NCBI GenBank assembly: GCA_964460185.1
Contig: CAYWTM010000043.1
Coordinates: forward strand, 1-23,870
Source of the DNA: JAVJPJ01 sp040217295
GTDB lineage: Bacteria; Pseudomonadota; Alphaproteobacteria; Rhodobacterales; Rhodobacteraceae
DNA length: 23,870 nt
Reading direction: 5' to 3'
Below the pieces are notes generated by a model that worked only from the letters and a program-made list of their open reading frames with translations, had not been told where the DNA came from and searched no databases. The translations under genes were made by a program, and so were the position numbers. This document shows, piece after piece, positions 8,647-15,674 of the stretch (within the stretch, counting starts at the first letter, position 1; each line of letters opens with the position of its first letter).

Positions 8647-8718
8647 CCGGTGACGCCGCGTTCGGGGTGACAGGATGCGGCGTGTTTGATTACCTGCGCG
8701 TCACCGAGGGAGGCTTTC

Positions 8719-10752
8719 ATGACCGACACTGCGTATCCGCATCTTTTGGCGCCGCTGGACCTGGGATTCACCACGTTGAAGAACCGCGTGCTGATGGGAT
8801 CCATGCATACCGGCCTCGAAGAGACGAAGGACTGGCCCCGGGTAGCGGCGTTCTATGCGGAACGGGCGCGGGGCGGGGTGGCCTTGATCGTGACCGGCGG
8901 CATGGCGCCCAACAAGGAAGGCGGTGTGTTTCCGGGGGCGGCAGGGCTGTTCACGGACCGCGATGTGGCGAACCACAAGGTCGTGACAGATGCCGTGCAT
9001 GAGGCCGATGGCAAGATCGCGATGCAGATCCTGCATGCGGGACGCTACGCGTATTCGCCCGATTGTGTGGGCCCGTCACCGGTGAAATCCCCGATTTCGC
9101 CATTTCCGCCGCGGGAACTGGACGAGGACGGAATCGAAAAGCAGATCGGCGATATGGTCGTGGCGGCCCAGCGTGCGCGCCAGGCCGGGTATGACGGCGT
9201 GGAAATCATGGGGAGCGAGGGGTATTTCCTCAACCAGTTCCTTGTGACCCACACCAACAAGCGGACCGATCGCTGGGGCGGGTCCTACGAGAACCGGATG
9301 CGCTTGCCGGTTGAGGTCGTGCGTCGCGTGCGTCAGGCCGTTGGGGATGACTTCATCATCATCTATCGGTTGAGCATGATAGACTTGGTGCCCGGCGGAT
9401 CGACCCATGACGAGGTCGTGCAGCTGGCACAGGCGGTCGAGGCGGCGGGCGCGACCATTCTGAATACCGGCATCGGCTGGCATGAGGCGCGGATCCCCAC
9501 CATTGCGACAAGCGTGCCGCGAAAGGGGTTTGCCTGGGTCACGAAGAAGCTGATGGGAAAGGTTGGCATCCCGGTCATCACATCGAACCGCATCAATATG
9601 CCGGACGTGGCCGAAGAGGTTCTGGCGGAGGGCTGCGCAGACATGGTTTCGATGGCGCGCCCGTTTCTTGCGGATGCGCATTTCGTACAAAAGGCGGCCG
9701 AGGGGCGCGCCGATGAGATCGCGCCCTGCATCGCATGCAACCAGGCCTGCCTCGATCATACGTTTTCCGGCAAGTTGACCTCATGCCTGGTCAATCCCCG
9801 AGCCTGCCACGAGACCGAGCTGCGCTATGAGCCGTCAAGCGCACCGAAACGCATTGCGATCGTGGGTGCCGGTGCGGCTGGCATGGCGGCGGCGATGGTG
9901 GCGGCAGAGCGGGGCCACCGGGTCGTGCTGTTCGACAAGTCGGGTCAGGTCGGCGGGCAGCTGAACATGGCCAAGGAAGTTCCAGGCAAGGAGGAGTTCG
10001 TGGGCCTGGTCGATTGGTTCGCGACCATGATGGCGCGGCGGCAGATCGATCTGCGCCTGGGCCACGCCCCCGAGGTGGCGGACCTGCTCGGGTTCGACGA
10101 GGTCATCGTGGCGACCGGCGTCAGACCGCGTGATCCCGGGATCAAAGGGCAGGATGGCCCGAACGTGTTGAGCTACATTGATGTGCTGGCCGGCAAGGCG
10201 CAGGTGGGGCGGCGGGTGGCGATCATCGGGGCTGGCGGGATCGGCTTCGACGTGGCCGAGTACCTGAGCCATGACGGGGAAAGCCTGACCGGGAACCCCG
10301 ATCTGTGGCGCAAGGAATGGGGCGTGGCCGATCCGCAGGCCCATCGCGGCGGTCTTGCGCCCGAGGGGCCGCAGCCGCACCCGTCCCCGCGCGAGATCGT
10401 GCTGCTGCAACGCAAGGCCGAGAAACCCGGCAAGCGCTTGGGCAAGACCACTGGCTGGATCCACCGCGCGAGTCTGAAGATGAAGGGCGTAAAGATGGTG
10501 ACCGGCGTGACCTACGAAAAGATCGACGCCGACGGCCTGCATGTGAGCTTTGGCGAGAGTCGGGACAATCCAGCGCTGATCGCGGTCGATACCGTGGTTC
10601 TATGTGCCGGTCAGGTGGTCGAGCGTAGCCTGGCGGATCAACTGGCCGAGGCAGGGATCACGGCCCATGTGATCGGTGGGGCGGATGTGGCGGCTGAACT
10701 GGATGCCAAACGCGCGATTGATCAGGGCAGTCGGCTTGCCGCAGCGCTGTGA
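8719..10752 (+). CDS. fadH: NADPH-dependent 2,4-dienoyl-CoA reductase (FadH type)
   Basis: 677 residues, close to the 672 of E. coli FadH. It reduces 2,4-dienoyl-CoA esters during beta-oxidation of polyunsaturated fatty acids, using FMN, FAD and a 4Fe-4S cluster. Residues 1-330 form the old-yellow-enzyme TIM barrel with Y169 (GSEGYFLNQF) and H255 (GWHEARIP), equivalent to Y166/H252 of E. coli. The cluster ligands C337, C340, C344 and C356 have the C-x2-C-x3-C-x11-C spacing. An FAD loop VGAGAAG is at about 382-388 and an NADPH loop IGAGGIG at about 503-509. The ATG follows GAGGGAGG by about 5 bases. Related enzymes act on trimethylamine or other enones, but the catalytic residues favour the FadH role. 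It is a single gene, with a dispersed repeat on each side. Confidence 0.92.
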   Translation: MTDTAYPHLLAPLDLGFTTLKNRVLMGSMHTGLEETKDWPRVAAFYAERARGGVALIVTGGMAPNKEGGVFPGAAGLFTDRDVANHKVVTDAVHEADGKIAMQILHAGRYAYSPDCVGPSPVKSPISPFPPRELDEDGIEKQIGDMVVAAQRARQAGYDGVEIMGSEGYFLNQFLVTHTNKRTDRWGGSYENRMRLPVEVVRRVRQAVGDDFIIIYRLSMIDLVPGGSTHDEVVQLAQAVEAAGATILNTGIGWHEARIPTIATSVPRKGFAWVTKKLMGKVGIPVITSNRINMPDVAEEVLAEGCADMVSMARPFLADAHFVQKAAEGRADEIAPCIACNQACLDHTFSGKLTSCLVNPRACHETELRYEPSSAPKRIAIVGAGAAGMAAAMVAAERGHRVVLFDKSGQVGGQLNMAKEVPGKEEFVGLVDWFATMMARRQIDLRLGHAPEVADLLGFDEVIVATGVRPRDPGIKGQDGPNVLSYIDVLAGKAQVGRRVAIIGAGGIGFDVAEYLSHDGESLTGNPDLWRKEWGVADPQAHRGGLAPEGPQPHPSPREIVLLQRKAEKPGKRLGKTTGWIHRASLKMKGVKMVTGVTYEKIDADGLHVSFGESRDNPALIAVDTVVLCAGQVVERSLADQLAEAGITAHVIGGADVAAELDAKRAIDQGSRLAAAL

Positions 10753-11597
10753 GGGCATTTTGACAGACCACTGACGGCGTTCACCGGATAGCGTTCCTGA
10801 TCGTCCTGCCGGCCGAAATTCCATGTTCAGCCTGCGGCAAAGGGGGCTCTGCCCCCTCGGCTTCGCCTCACCCCCGGGATATTTGTGAAACGGAGAAAAC
10901 GGCAAGACCGTTCTCGGAATATCCGGCCTTGTGTATCAAGCGCACCAAGACAAGTGGCTCCCTACGTGCCTTGTTTCGCCAGGTTTCGCCCATGCAAGAC
11001 AGGACCATGGACACCGCGCTTTTGGCGCTCAGACGGCTTGCGGCGGCAGGGCTGGCGCGGTGCGCAGGCGGGATGTGGCTGGCCGACGGCCCGGTGCGTG
11101 GGCGCAACAGGTTCATCCGCTTTCGGCAGGACCAGGTGCTGCCGTCCGCGAGCAAGACCCCCGATCGGGGCAGCGGACGGTCGGTTGATGACTTTTGACA
11201 TTTTGGCAAAGCCTGACGAATTCCAATCCGTCCCGAGACGCAGACATCGTTGATCGGGTAGCGACCGAGCGACCGGGCAAGGGTCGGAGGCATGCCCAAC
11301 CAGTGAATGTGCGTCAGCAGCAGGGATCGAGGCGTTCCGGCCCGGACCGAGAAGGTCAGCGCCTGTTGTGAAATGGCAGGTATTTGGCGTCGCCACAGTT
11401 GTTCAGCACGCACCAAACATGCCGAACGTGTCGGCACGGAAACGCAAACACCCGCATCCGAGCGCAGGAAGGTGCGCCCGAACTGACACGGCCCGATCTC
11501 AAGTCGTGAGGTTCAACCTTGCCGCGCTGGAAGGCTCATCGGTGATCGGCTTGTCGCGCAATTGGATCACTTCGCCCAGAGTGAAAGACAAGGCCCC
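10753..11597. other. 845-base stretch without a convincing gene
   Basis: Beyond the hairpin/repeat element at 10841-10900, no reading frame here combines a ribosome binding site, a coherent protein and an explicable stop. The longest plus-strand candidate (10929-11198, or from ATG 10992) contains an ALLALRRLAAAGLARCAGG helix that resembles part of a winged-helix domain; it lacks a ribosome binding site and may be a remnant. A short in-frame stretch after the DUF6525 stop on the minus strand (about 11500-11593, with LGEVIQLRDKPITDEPSS) also looks like formerly coding sequence. A 17-base palindrome, TGCCGA-N5-TCGGCA, lies at 11420-11436. I read this region as decayed DNA. Confidence 0.5.
10841..10900 (+). 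repeat. dispersed intergenic element, copy 3, with hairpin
   Basis: AGGGGGC (10841-10847), loop TCT and GCCCCCT (10851-10857) form a 7-bp stem. It is followed by a small CGGCTTCGCC hairpin, then CCCCCGGG and the core ATATTTGTGAAACGGAGAA. It starts 88 bases after the fadH stop. The hairpin-plus-AT core could act as the fadH 3' end. It matches copy 2 in the core, while the left half is built differently. Confidence 0.6.
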
Positions 11598-11891
11598 CTA
11601 CTCCGATCTCTGCTCGCCTGGCACCGCGGGATGGTCCGGCCCCCAGACGGCCGCCGCATCCCGGGCGACAAGGCGCCCTTGCAATGCGTTCAGCCGTGAC
11701 AGTGCAACTACCCGATCCCCTGTTTCGGCCAGCGCCTTATCGAAGGCCCGCCGAACCGAGCGCGGCCGCCAAGGCAGCGCAGCTGCCGCGACCCAGGCGC
11801 GCAACTCGGGTGGCAGCCGGTCGAAGTCTCGCATCGGGTCCTCCTTCCGACGCTTGAGCTTGAGGCTGGTCTGGCCGCGATTGCCGCGCAT
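11598..11891 (-). CDS. DUF6525-type small basic protein, last gene of the zinc operon
   Basis: 97 residues, Arg-rich, no signal peptide. The pattern matches what I remember of DUF6525: TSLKLKRRK at the N-terminus, then DRLPPELRAW, an AALPWRPRSVRRAF helix, and the AVWGPDHP motif near the end. Function is unknown; the basic composition would suit nucleic-acid or ribosome binding, but that is a guess. Its ATG shares one base with the stop of the DUF1826 gene (TGATG), so translation is coupled. An internal ATG at 11834 is preceded by a perfect AAGGAGG and could give a 78-residue form. I keep the upstream start because the residues before it look like the conserved family N-terminus. Confidence 0.75.
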   Translation of the reverse strand: MRGNRGQTSLKLKRRKEDPMRDFDRLPPELRAWVAAAALPWRPRSVRRAFDKALAETGDRVVALSRLNALQGRLVARDAAAVWGPDHPAVPGEQRSE

Positions 11892-12529
11892 CAGACCGCC
11901 GCCTCCGGATCGTCGACGGGATCGAGCACGAGCACGAACCGCGTCTCGCCCGTGCCCTCGATGGGTGGCGAGCGGTGCAGCAGCCCGGAGCGAGGGCTTT
12001 CGGGCCAGAGCGTGCCGCGCAGCAGGATCGGGGCACCGGTCGGCACCGTGAAGACGCGGCGCGGCTCGGCCCCGTCCGCCCCGATGCCGTATTGCGTGCC
12101 GGTGCCACGGTAGGTGCAGACAAGGCGCGCCGTGACGGCGTCGATGTGAAAGCGGCGGCAGGCGTTTGTCGTGACCACGTCAAGACGCAGGCGCAGCCAG
12201 CGGGCCTGCATCAGCCCTGCGAAGATGTCGGCGAGCGCCGCGATGTCATCGACAAGGCGGTCGCGCTCGGGTCCTTCGGGTGTGCCCGAGGCGTCGCAGA
12301 TCGCGACAGACGCCTCGCGCACGGCCTCGGGCCGCAAGATCACCCGTGCCGTAGGCAAGACCTCTGGGTCAAGGCCGTCGATCCACGACTGGAACCCCGA
12401 CAAGGGCTGGCGCCGCCAGATCGCGGCGGGGCAGTCGGGCCGATGCAGCGCCGAGAGCCCCTCGGGCGTGTCCGCTACGCCGATGGTGGCGTCGCGGACA
12501 CCCTCGTGGACGAGACCGTCAGTGCGCAT
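11891..12529 (-). CDS. DUF1826 domain protein of the zinc operon
   Basis: 212 residues, probably cytoplasmic. Motifs that I associate with DUF1826 are a long N-terminal domain, then a NACRRFHIDAVTARLVCTYRG stretch (H128, D130) and later LLHRSPP (H185, R186) followed by R197 on the next strand. The H-x-D...H...R order is that of double-stranded beta-helix Fe(II)/2-oxoglutarate oxygenases; whether DUF1826 is one is my inference. The ATG at 12529 lies inside the end of aztD (11-base overlap); the frame is open 28 codons further up, but those residues are a shadow of aztD. As far as I recall, DUF1826 genes recur beside COG0523 GTPases under zinc control, and the context here fits. Confidence 0.82.
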   Translation of the reverse strand: MRTDGLVHEGVRDATIGVADTPEGLSALHRPDCPAAIWRRQPLSGFQSWIDGLDPEVLPTARVILRPEAVREASVAICDASGTPEGPERDRLVDDIAALADIFAGLMQARWLRLRLDVVTTNACRRFHIDAVTARLVCTYRGTGTQYGIGADGAEPRRVFTVPTGAPILLRGTLWPESPRSGLLHRSPPIEGTGETRFVLVLDPVDDPEAAV

Positions 12530-13703
12530 GCTCGGCCTCGGCCGCAAGCAGAAGCAGCGATTGCGGCTGACCGCCCAGATCGACCCGGTCCACGATCTCC
12601 AGCGTGTCGGCATCGACCATGACGACCTGCCCTGCGGCGGGGTCGGAGACGGCCACGCGGCGACCGGCGACCGCCATCATCGGCCGGATCACGCCCCGCT
12701 CCATCGAATAGGGTCCCGTCACGCCCTCCGCTTCGCCCAGGATGCGCCCCGTGAGCGCCGAGAACCGGACGAGCCGCCCGTCGGCCAGCATCGCGAAACC
12801 CTCCATGCCCGTCTCGTCGAGCGCCCATGCCATCCGCGCGGAAGGAAACTCAGCAAAGACGAAATCGCCCGTCTCCGAGGAAGGATCGAAGATCGCCATG
12901 TGCGTCGCGCCCCAGTTGCCAACAAGCGCCATGGTGTCGCGCGGGCCAAGAAGCTGGCGGATCATGCCCTCGGCAGGCACCTCCTCTGGGTAAGCGACGA
13001 ACCGGCCCGCGGGGGGCGTGAGCGAGGTATCGAAAATGGCGACGCCATCTTCACAGCCGACCGCAACATAACCGCCGGTCTTGCCCTCGCCATGAAGGTT
13101 CGGGCAGTCGACGCGGGAAATCTCCGTACCGTCAGGGCCAAGGACGGCCAGAACGTCGGGCAGACCCTCGCCTTCGGGGGCCACGGTCGCAATGGTGAAC
13201 GCGCCGACCGGCACGGCCACGCCATGATGCGGCGCGCCCGTCTCGATCGTCATGATCGGCGCAAGATCGCCCGCGGCCGCGGCGGACGCGTCATGCAGCG
13301 TCGCGGCACCCGATCCGTCCCAGAACACCGCGACCCGGGCCGCGTCCATGTTGAAATGCACCGGCCGTTCGCCGGTCGCCGTTGCGGGCAGGAGCGCGGG
13401 TGCCTGCAGGACCGTCGCGGCGTGGTCGCCGTGGTCTTCCTCGATCACGCCGGTATCCAGCAGCTGCACCTGCCCGGCATCGCGGCTTACGGCCCAGGCA
13501 TGGCGGCCATCCGGCCCGAGATAGAGCCGCGCGGGCGAGGCCACGTCGACGCTCGTGGGGGCCGTGTCGCCGTCGGCATCGATTACATGGATCTGCGCGG
13601 CCCCGGCATCGGCCACGATCAGTCGGTAGCCCAGTTCGTGGGCCTGCGCGATGGGGGGCGCGGCGAGCGCAAGGGCAGTGGTGAGCATCAGGATCTGTTT
13701 CAT
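12519..13703 (-). CDS. aztD: AztD-like periplasmic zinc metallochaperone
   Basis: 394 residues. A Sec signal peptide is cleaved after AQA at about residue 21, and the mature protein looks like a beta-propeller, with repeated strands of the LIVADAGAAQIHVIDADG kind. It resembles AztD, known in Paracoccus as the chaperone that hands zinc to the ABC-transporter binding protein AztC. Candidate zinc-binding residues are the acidic/His loop EEDHGDH (H91, H94), HFNMD (H116), a PHHG pair and the C-terminal AEHAH. One Cys pair (VDCPN and VGCEDG) could form a disulfide. The ATG has GAGG 10 bases upstream; the frame is open 37 codons further, into the GTPase gene end. Ten bases separate it from the GTPase gene. 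No aztABC is visible in the window. Confidence 0.85.
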   Translation of the reverse strand: MKQILMLTTALALAAPPIAQAHELGYRLIVADAGAAQIHVIDADGDTAPTSVDVASPARLYLGPDGRHAWAVSRDAGQVQLLDTGVIEEDHGDHAATVLQAPALLPATATGERPVHFNMDAARVAVFWDGSGAATLHDASAAAAGDLAPIMTIETGAPHHGVAVPVGAFTIATVAPEGEGLPDVLAVLGPDGTEISRVDCPNLHGEGKTGGYVAVGCEDGVAIFDTSLTPPAGRFVAYPEEVPAEGMIRQLLGPRDTMALVGNWGATHMAIFDPSSETGDFVFAEFPSARMAWALDETGMEGFAMLADGRLVRFSALTGRILGEAEGVTGPYSMERGVIRPMMAVAGRRVAVSDPAAGQVVMVDADTLEIVDRVDLGGQPQSLLLLAAEAEHAH

Positions 13704-13713
13704 GGGTCTGTCC

Positions 13714-14925
13714 TCAGGCTGCAGCCTGGCGGCGCCAGGCGGGGAAGGGATCGGGCAGGTCGGGGAGCGCGTCCGGCCCGGGCGCGAGGTGTTCGGGCAG
13801 CAGGCAGGCATCAAGACGGGACTTCAGGCGCGGCCAGTCGATGCCCGCGCCGATGAACACGATCTCCTGCCGCCGGTCGCCCCAGGGGTCTGCCCAATGC
13901 TGCGTGATGTAGGCGCGTGCGCTTTCGTGTTCGGGCCAGCGGTCTTGCGGGACCGAGGCCCACCAAGTCCCCAGCGGCTTGACCGAGGACAGCGCCCCGG
14001 CAAGCGAGAACTCGGCCACCCATTCGGGGCGCGTCGCGATCCAGAAATGCCCCTTGGCGCGGATCACGCCGGGCATGTCGCCATTCAGGACAGCCAGGAT
14101 CTTTTCGGGCTCAAAGGGTCGCCGTGCGCGATAAACGTAGGACGCTACACCGTATTCCTCGGTTTCGGGCACGTGGTCGGCGAAACCGTAAAGCTCCTTG
14201 GCCCACATCGGATGCTCGTGAGCTTTCTCGAAATCGAACAGGCTCGTGTCGAGGATCGCTTCTGCGGCAACATCTGAATGGTTGGTCTCGATGATCCGTG
14301 CGTCGGCGTTCAGGCTGCGGATGATCTTGCGCGCCGCGTCAACCTGATGCGGCTCGGCATCGGCGACCTTGTTCAGGATCACCACGTCGGCGAATTCGAT
14401 CTGCTCCACCAGAAGGTTCACCAGCGTCCGATCATCCTCCTCGCCCAATGTCTCGCCCCGGTCGCGCAGGAAATCGTGGCTGGAGTAGTCGCGAAGGAGG
14501 TTCACGGCGTCGACGACCGTCACCATCGTGTCAAGCCGCGCGACATCCGACAGGCTGTCGCCGGCCTCGTCACGGAAATCGAAGGTGGCGGCGACGGGGA
14601 GCGGCTCGGAAATACCGGTGGACTCGATCAGCAGGTAGTCGAAACGCCCTTCGGCAGCCAGCCTGCGCACCTCCTGCAAGAGATCGTCGCGGAGCGTGCA
14701 GCAGATGCAGCCGTTCGACATTTCGACCAGCGTTTCGTCGGTGCGCGACAGTGCGCCTTCGGCCCGGACAAGATCGGCGTCGATGTTTACCTCGGACATG
14801 TCGTTCACGATCACCGCCACGCGCCGGCCCTCGCGATTGTTCAGGACGCGGTTCAGCAGCGTCGTTTTGCCAGCCCCGAGGAAGCCGGACAGAACGGTCA
14901 CGGGAAGGCGCGGGTCTTTGGTCAT
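13714..14925 (-). CDS. zigA: COG0523/ZigA-type zinc metallochaperone GTPase
   Basis: 403 residues, a G3E-family P-loop GTPase that delivers zinc to client enzymes when zinc is scarce (family knowledge, subgroup inferred). Walker A GFLGAGKTT is at 14-22. The metal motif C-I-C-C (C73, C75, C76) sits in SNGCICCTLRDD. LLIESTGISEP is the Walker B region and LNKVADAE the guanine-specificity motif. A His/Glu-containing linker (KAHEHPMW) precedes the C-terminal CobW_C domain. The frame is open to a TTG at 14946, but the ATG at 14925 with TTGGAG 12 bases upstream is the better start. It is the first gene of the operon, about 90 bases downstream of the Zur-like site, and the length is normal. Confidence 0.93.
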   Translation of the reverse strand: MTKDPRLPVTVLSGFLGAGKTTLLNRVLNNREGRRVAVIVNDMSEVNIDADLVRAEGALSRTDETLVEMSNGCICCTLRDDLLQEVRRLAAEGRFDYLLIESTGISEPLPVAATFDFRDEAGDSLSDVARLDTMVTVVDAVNLLRDYSSHDFLRDRGETLGEEDDRTLVNLLVEQIEFADVVILNKVADAEPHQVDAARKIIRSLNADARIIETNHSDVAAEAILDTSLFDFEKAHEHPMWAKELYGFADHVPETEEYGVASYVYRARRPFEPEKILAVLNGDMPGVIRAKGHFWIATRPEWVAEFSLAGALSSVKPLGTWWASVPQDRWPEHESARAYITQHWADPWGDRRQEIVFIGAGIDWPRLKSRLDACLLPEHLAPGPDALPDLPDPFPAWRRQAAA

Positions 14926-15012
14926 TTTGGGGATACTCCAATTCAAAAAATGCAGCGCGGCACGTCCTTGCCGAGTGGTTTCGGCTGCATGCCGTCAGCC
15001 CAACTCGCATGT

Positions 15013-15041
15013 CTGTTATGTTATATTGTAACAACCTTCAA
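15013..15041 (-). promoter_or_regulatory. predicted promoter of the zinc operon
   Basis: On the minus strand TTGAAG (15041-15036) and TAACAG (15018-15013) are separated by exactly 17 bases, a weak sigma-70-like pair. The spacer is almost entirely the Zur-like palindrome at 15019-15033, so a bound repressor would block polymerase. The match to -10 is poor, so the exact start is uncertain. Confidence 0.45.
15019..15033. promoter_or_regulatory. Zur-box-like operator
   Basis: TGTTATATTGTAACA: perfect 5-base arms TGTTA/TAACA around five bases, AT-rich in a GC-rich region. It resembles the alphaproteobacterial Zur consensus TGTTATA-N-TATAACA with some central positions changed. It lies about 94 bases ahead of the zigA ATG. 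Its position ahead of a zinc GTPase and a zinc chaperone gene makes Zur control the simplest reading. Confidence 0.75.
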
Positions 15042-15069
15042 GGGTGTCGCCGCGTGTTCATCCGCGTCT

Positions 15070-15192
15070 TCAGCCAGCAGGCGACCCCCGGTGGTGCAGA
15101 TCAACACGGTGATAGGGAAACTCGGCCACCGTGCCGTCCCGGGCCACGCGCACAAAGCGCCCGCGCTCTTGGCGCAGGAAGGGAGCGAACAT
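15070..15192 (-). CDS. 40-residue open frame, possible gene remnant
   Basis: The frame reads MFAPFLRQERGRFVRV... then VAEFPYHRVDLHHRGSPAG and a stop. The mix of residues looks coding rather than random, but there is no ribosome binding site, a stop lies just upstream in frame, and I do not recognise a family. It may be the tail of a lost gene. It lies upstream of the Zur-like site on the same strand as the zinc operon. Confidence 0.25.
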   Translation of the reverse strand: MFAPFLRQERGRFVRVARDGTVAEFPYHRVDLHHRGSPAG

Positions 15193-15385
15193 GTCCAACT
15201 ATTCTGTTGAGGTTTTTAGGAACTCGCTGGCGGCGGTTGTGATTTCGTAACCTGGCACAAGGACATTGATTTCTTATACAATATTATCCTGAAGGACCTG
15301 ATATTGCGAAAGCAATTTCGCTACGGAACGTCCCGGCCTTATGCCGCCAAGGTCAAATTTTGTTTCCCTTGCCAGAGCCTCAGAC

Positions 15386-15666
15386 CTATCCGCCAATGCC
15401 ACTTGCTGCCTTTTCTCGGCTGGGGCTCTTTTTCAAGACAGCGTCTGCCCACAGCCCCGCTGTGAAGCCGTCCATAAAATGGCGACCCAGAACAGCCAGG
15501 GCCTGACAAGCAAATCGGTCAAAGCCTGAGGTGCCTGACCCAAGAGCAGCCGGTCCAGACCATGCTGCGCCGCCCAGTTCTCAATCTAGAGACAAGCGAT
15601 CGAAGTGGCTGCAATCGCGAGAAAAGTGGTGATTGCTCTGACACCATTCCGCATTTGGCAGAACAT
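15386..15666 (-). pseudogene. broken small two-helix membrane protein gene
   Basis: Reading from ATG 15666, a hydrophobic segment (ITTFLAIAATSIACL) runs into a TAG at 15588-15586. The same frame then continues as a plausible protein: IENWAAQHGLDRLLLGQAP, then LTDLLVRPWLFWVAI, a second membrane helix. Near 15475 the sensible continuation moves to another frame, DGFTAGLWADAVLKKSPS, ending at TAG 15388-15386. One nonsense codon and one frameshift are enough to explain it. Small proteins of the layout TM - short linker - TM - amphipathic tail occur in phages and in bacterial genomes; the specific family is not identified. Sequencing error cannot be excluded for the frameshift, but would not explain both lesions. 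Confidence 0.45.
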
Positions 15667-15674
15667 GGTGTCAG
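15638..15674. repeat. perfect 10-bp inverted repeat
   Basis: CTGACACCAT (15638-15647) and ATGGTGTCAG (15665-15674) flank a 17-base spacer. No T-tract follows on either strand. It overlaps the 5' end of the broken gene at 15386-15666 and lies 83 bases beyond the argG stop. It could be an RNA hairpin at the argG 3' end, a protein site, or a mobile-element end. Confidence 0.5.

Noticed and set aside
10868..11437. 189-codon minus-strand open frame in the gene-poor stretch
   Set aside because: No ribosome binding site, it covers the repeat core, and the residues show no domain pattern; described within the gap entry instead.
12171..13856. 561-codon plus-strand open frame
   Set aside because: It is antisense to the DUF1826 and aztD genes, has no ribosome binding site and no recognisable domain, while the opposite strand has a signal peptide and family motifs.
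14926..14946. TTG start for the COG0523 GTPase
   Set aside because: The ATG at 14925 has TTGGAG at usable distance and gives a normal N-terminus; the TTG has no ribosome binding site.
11207..15529. Direct repeat CAAAGCCTGA at 11207-11216 and 15520-15529, as possible insertion boundaries
   Set aside because: Ten bases shared between two stretches of about 800 bases is expected roughly once by chance, and no adjoining similarity extends it.
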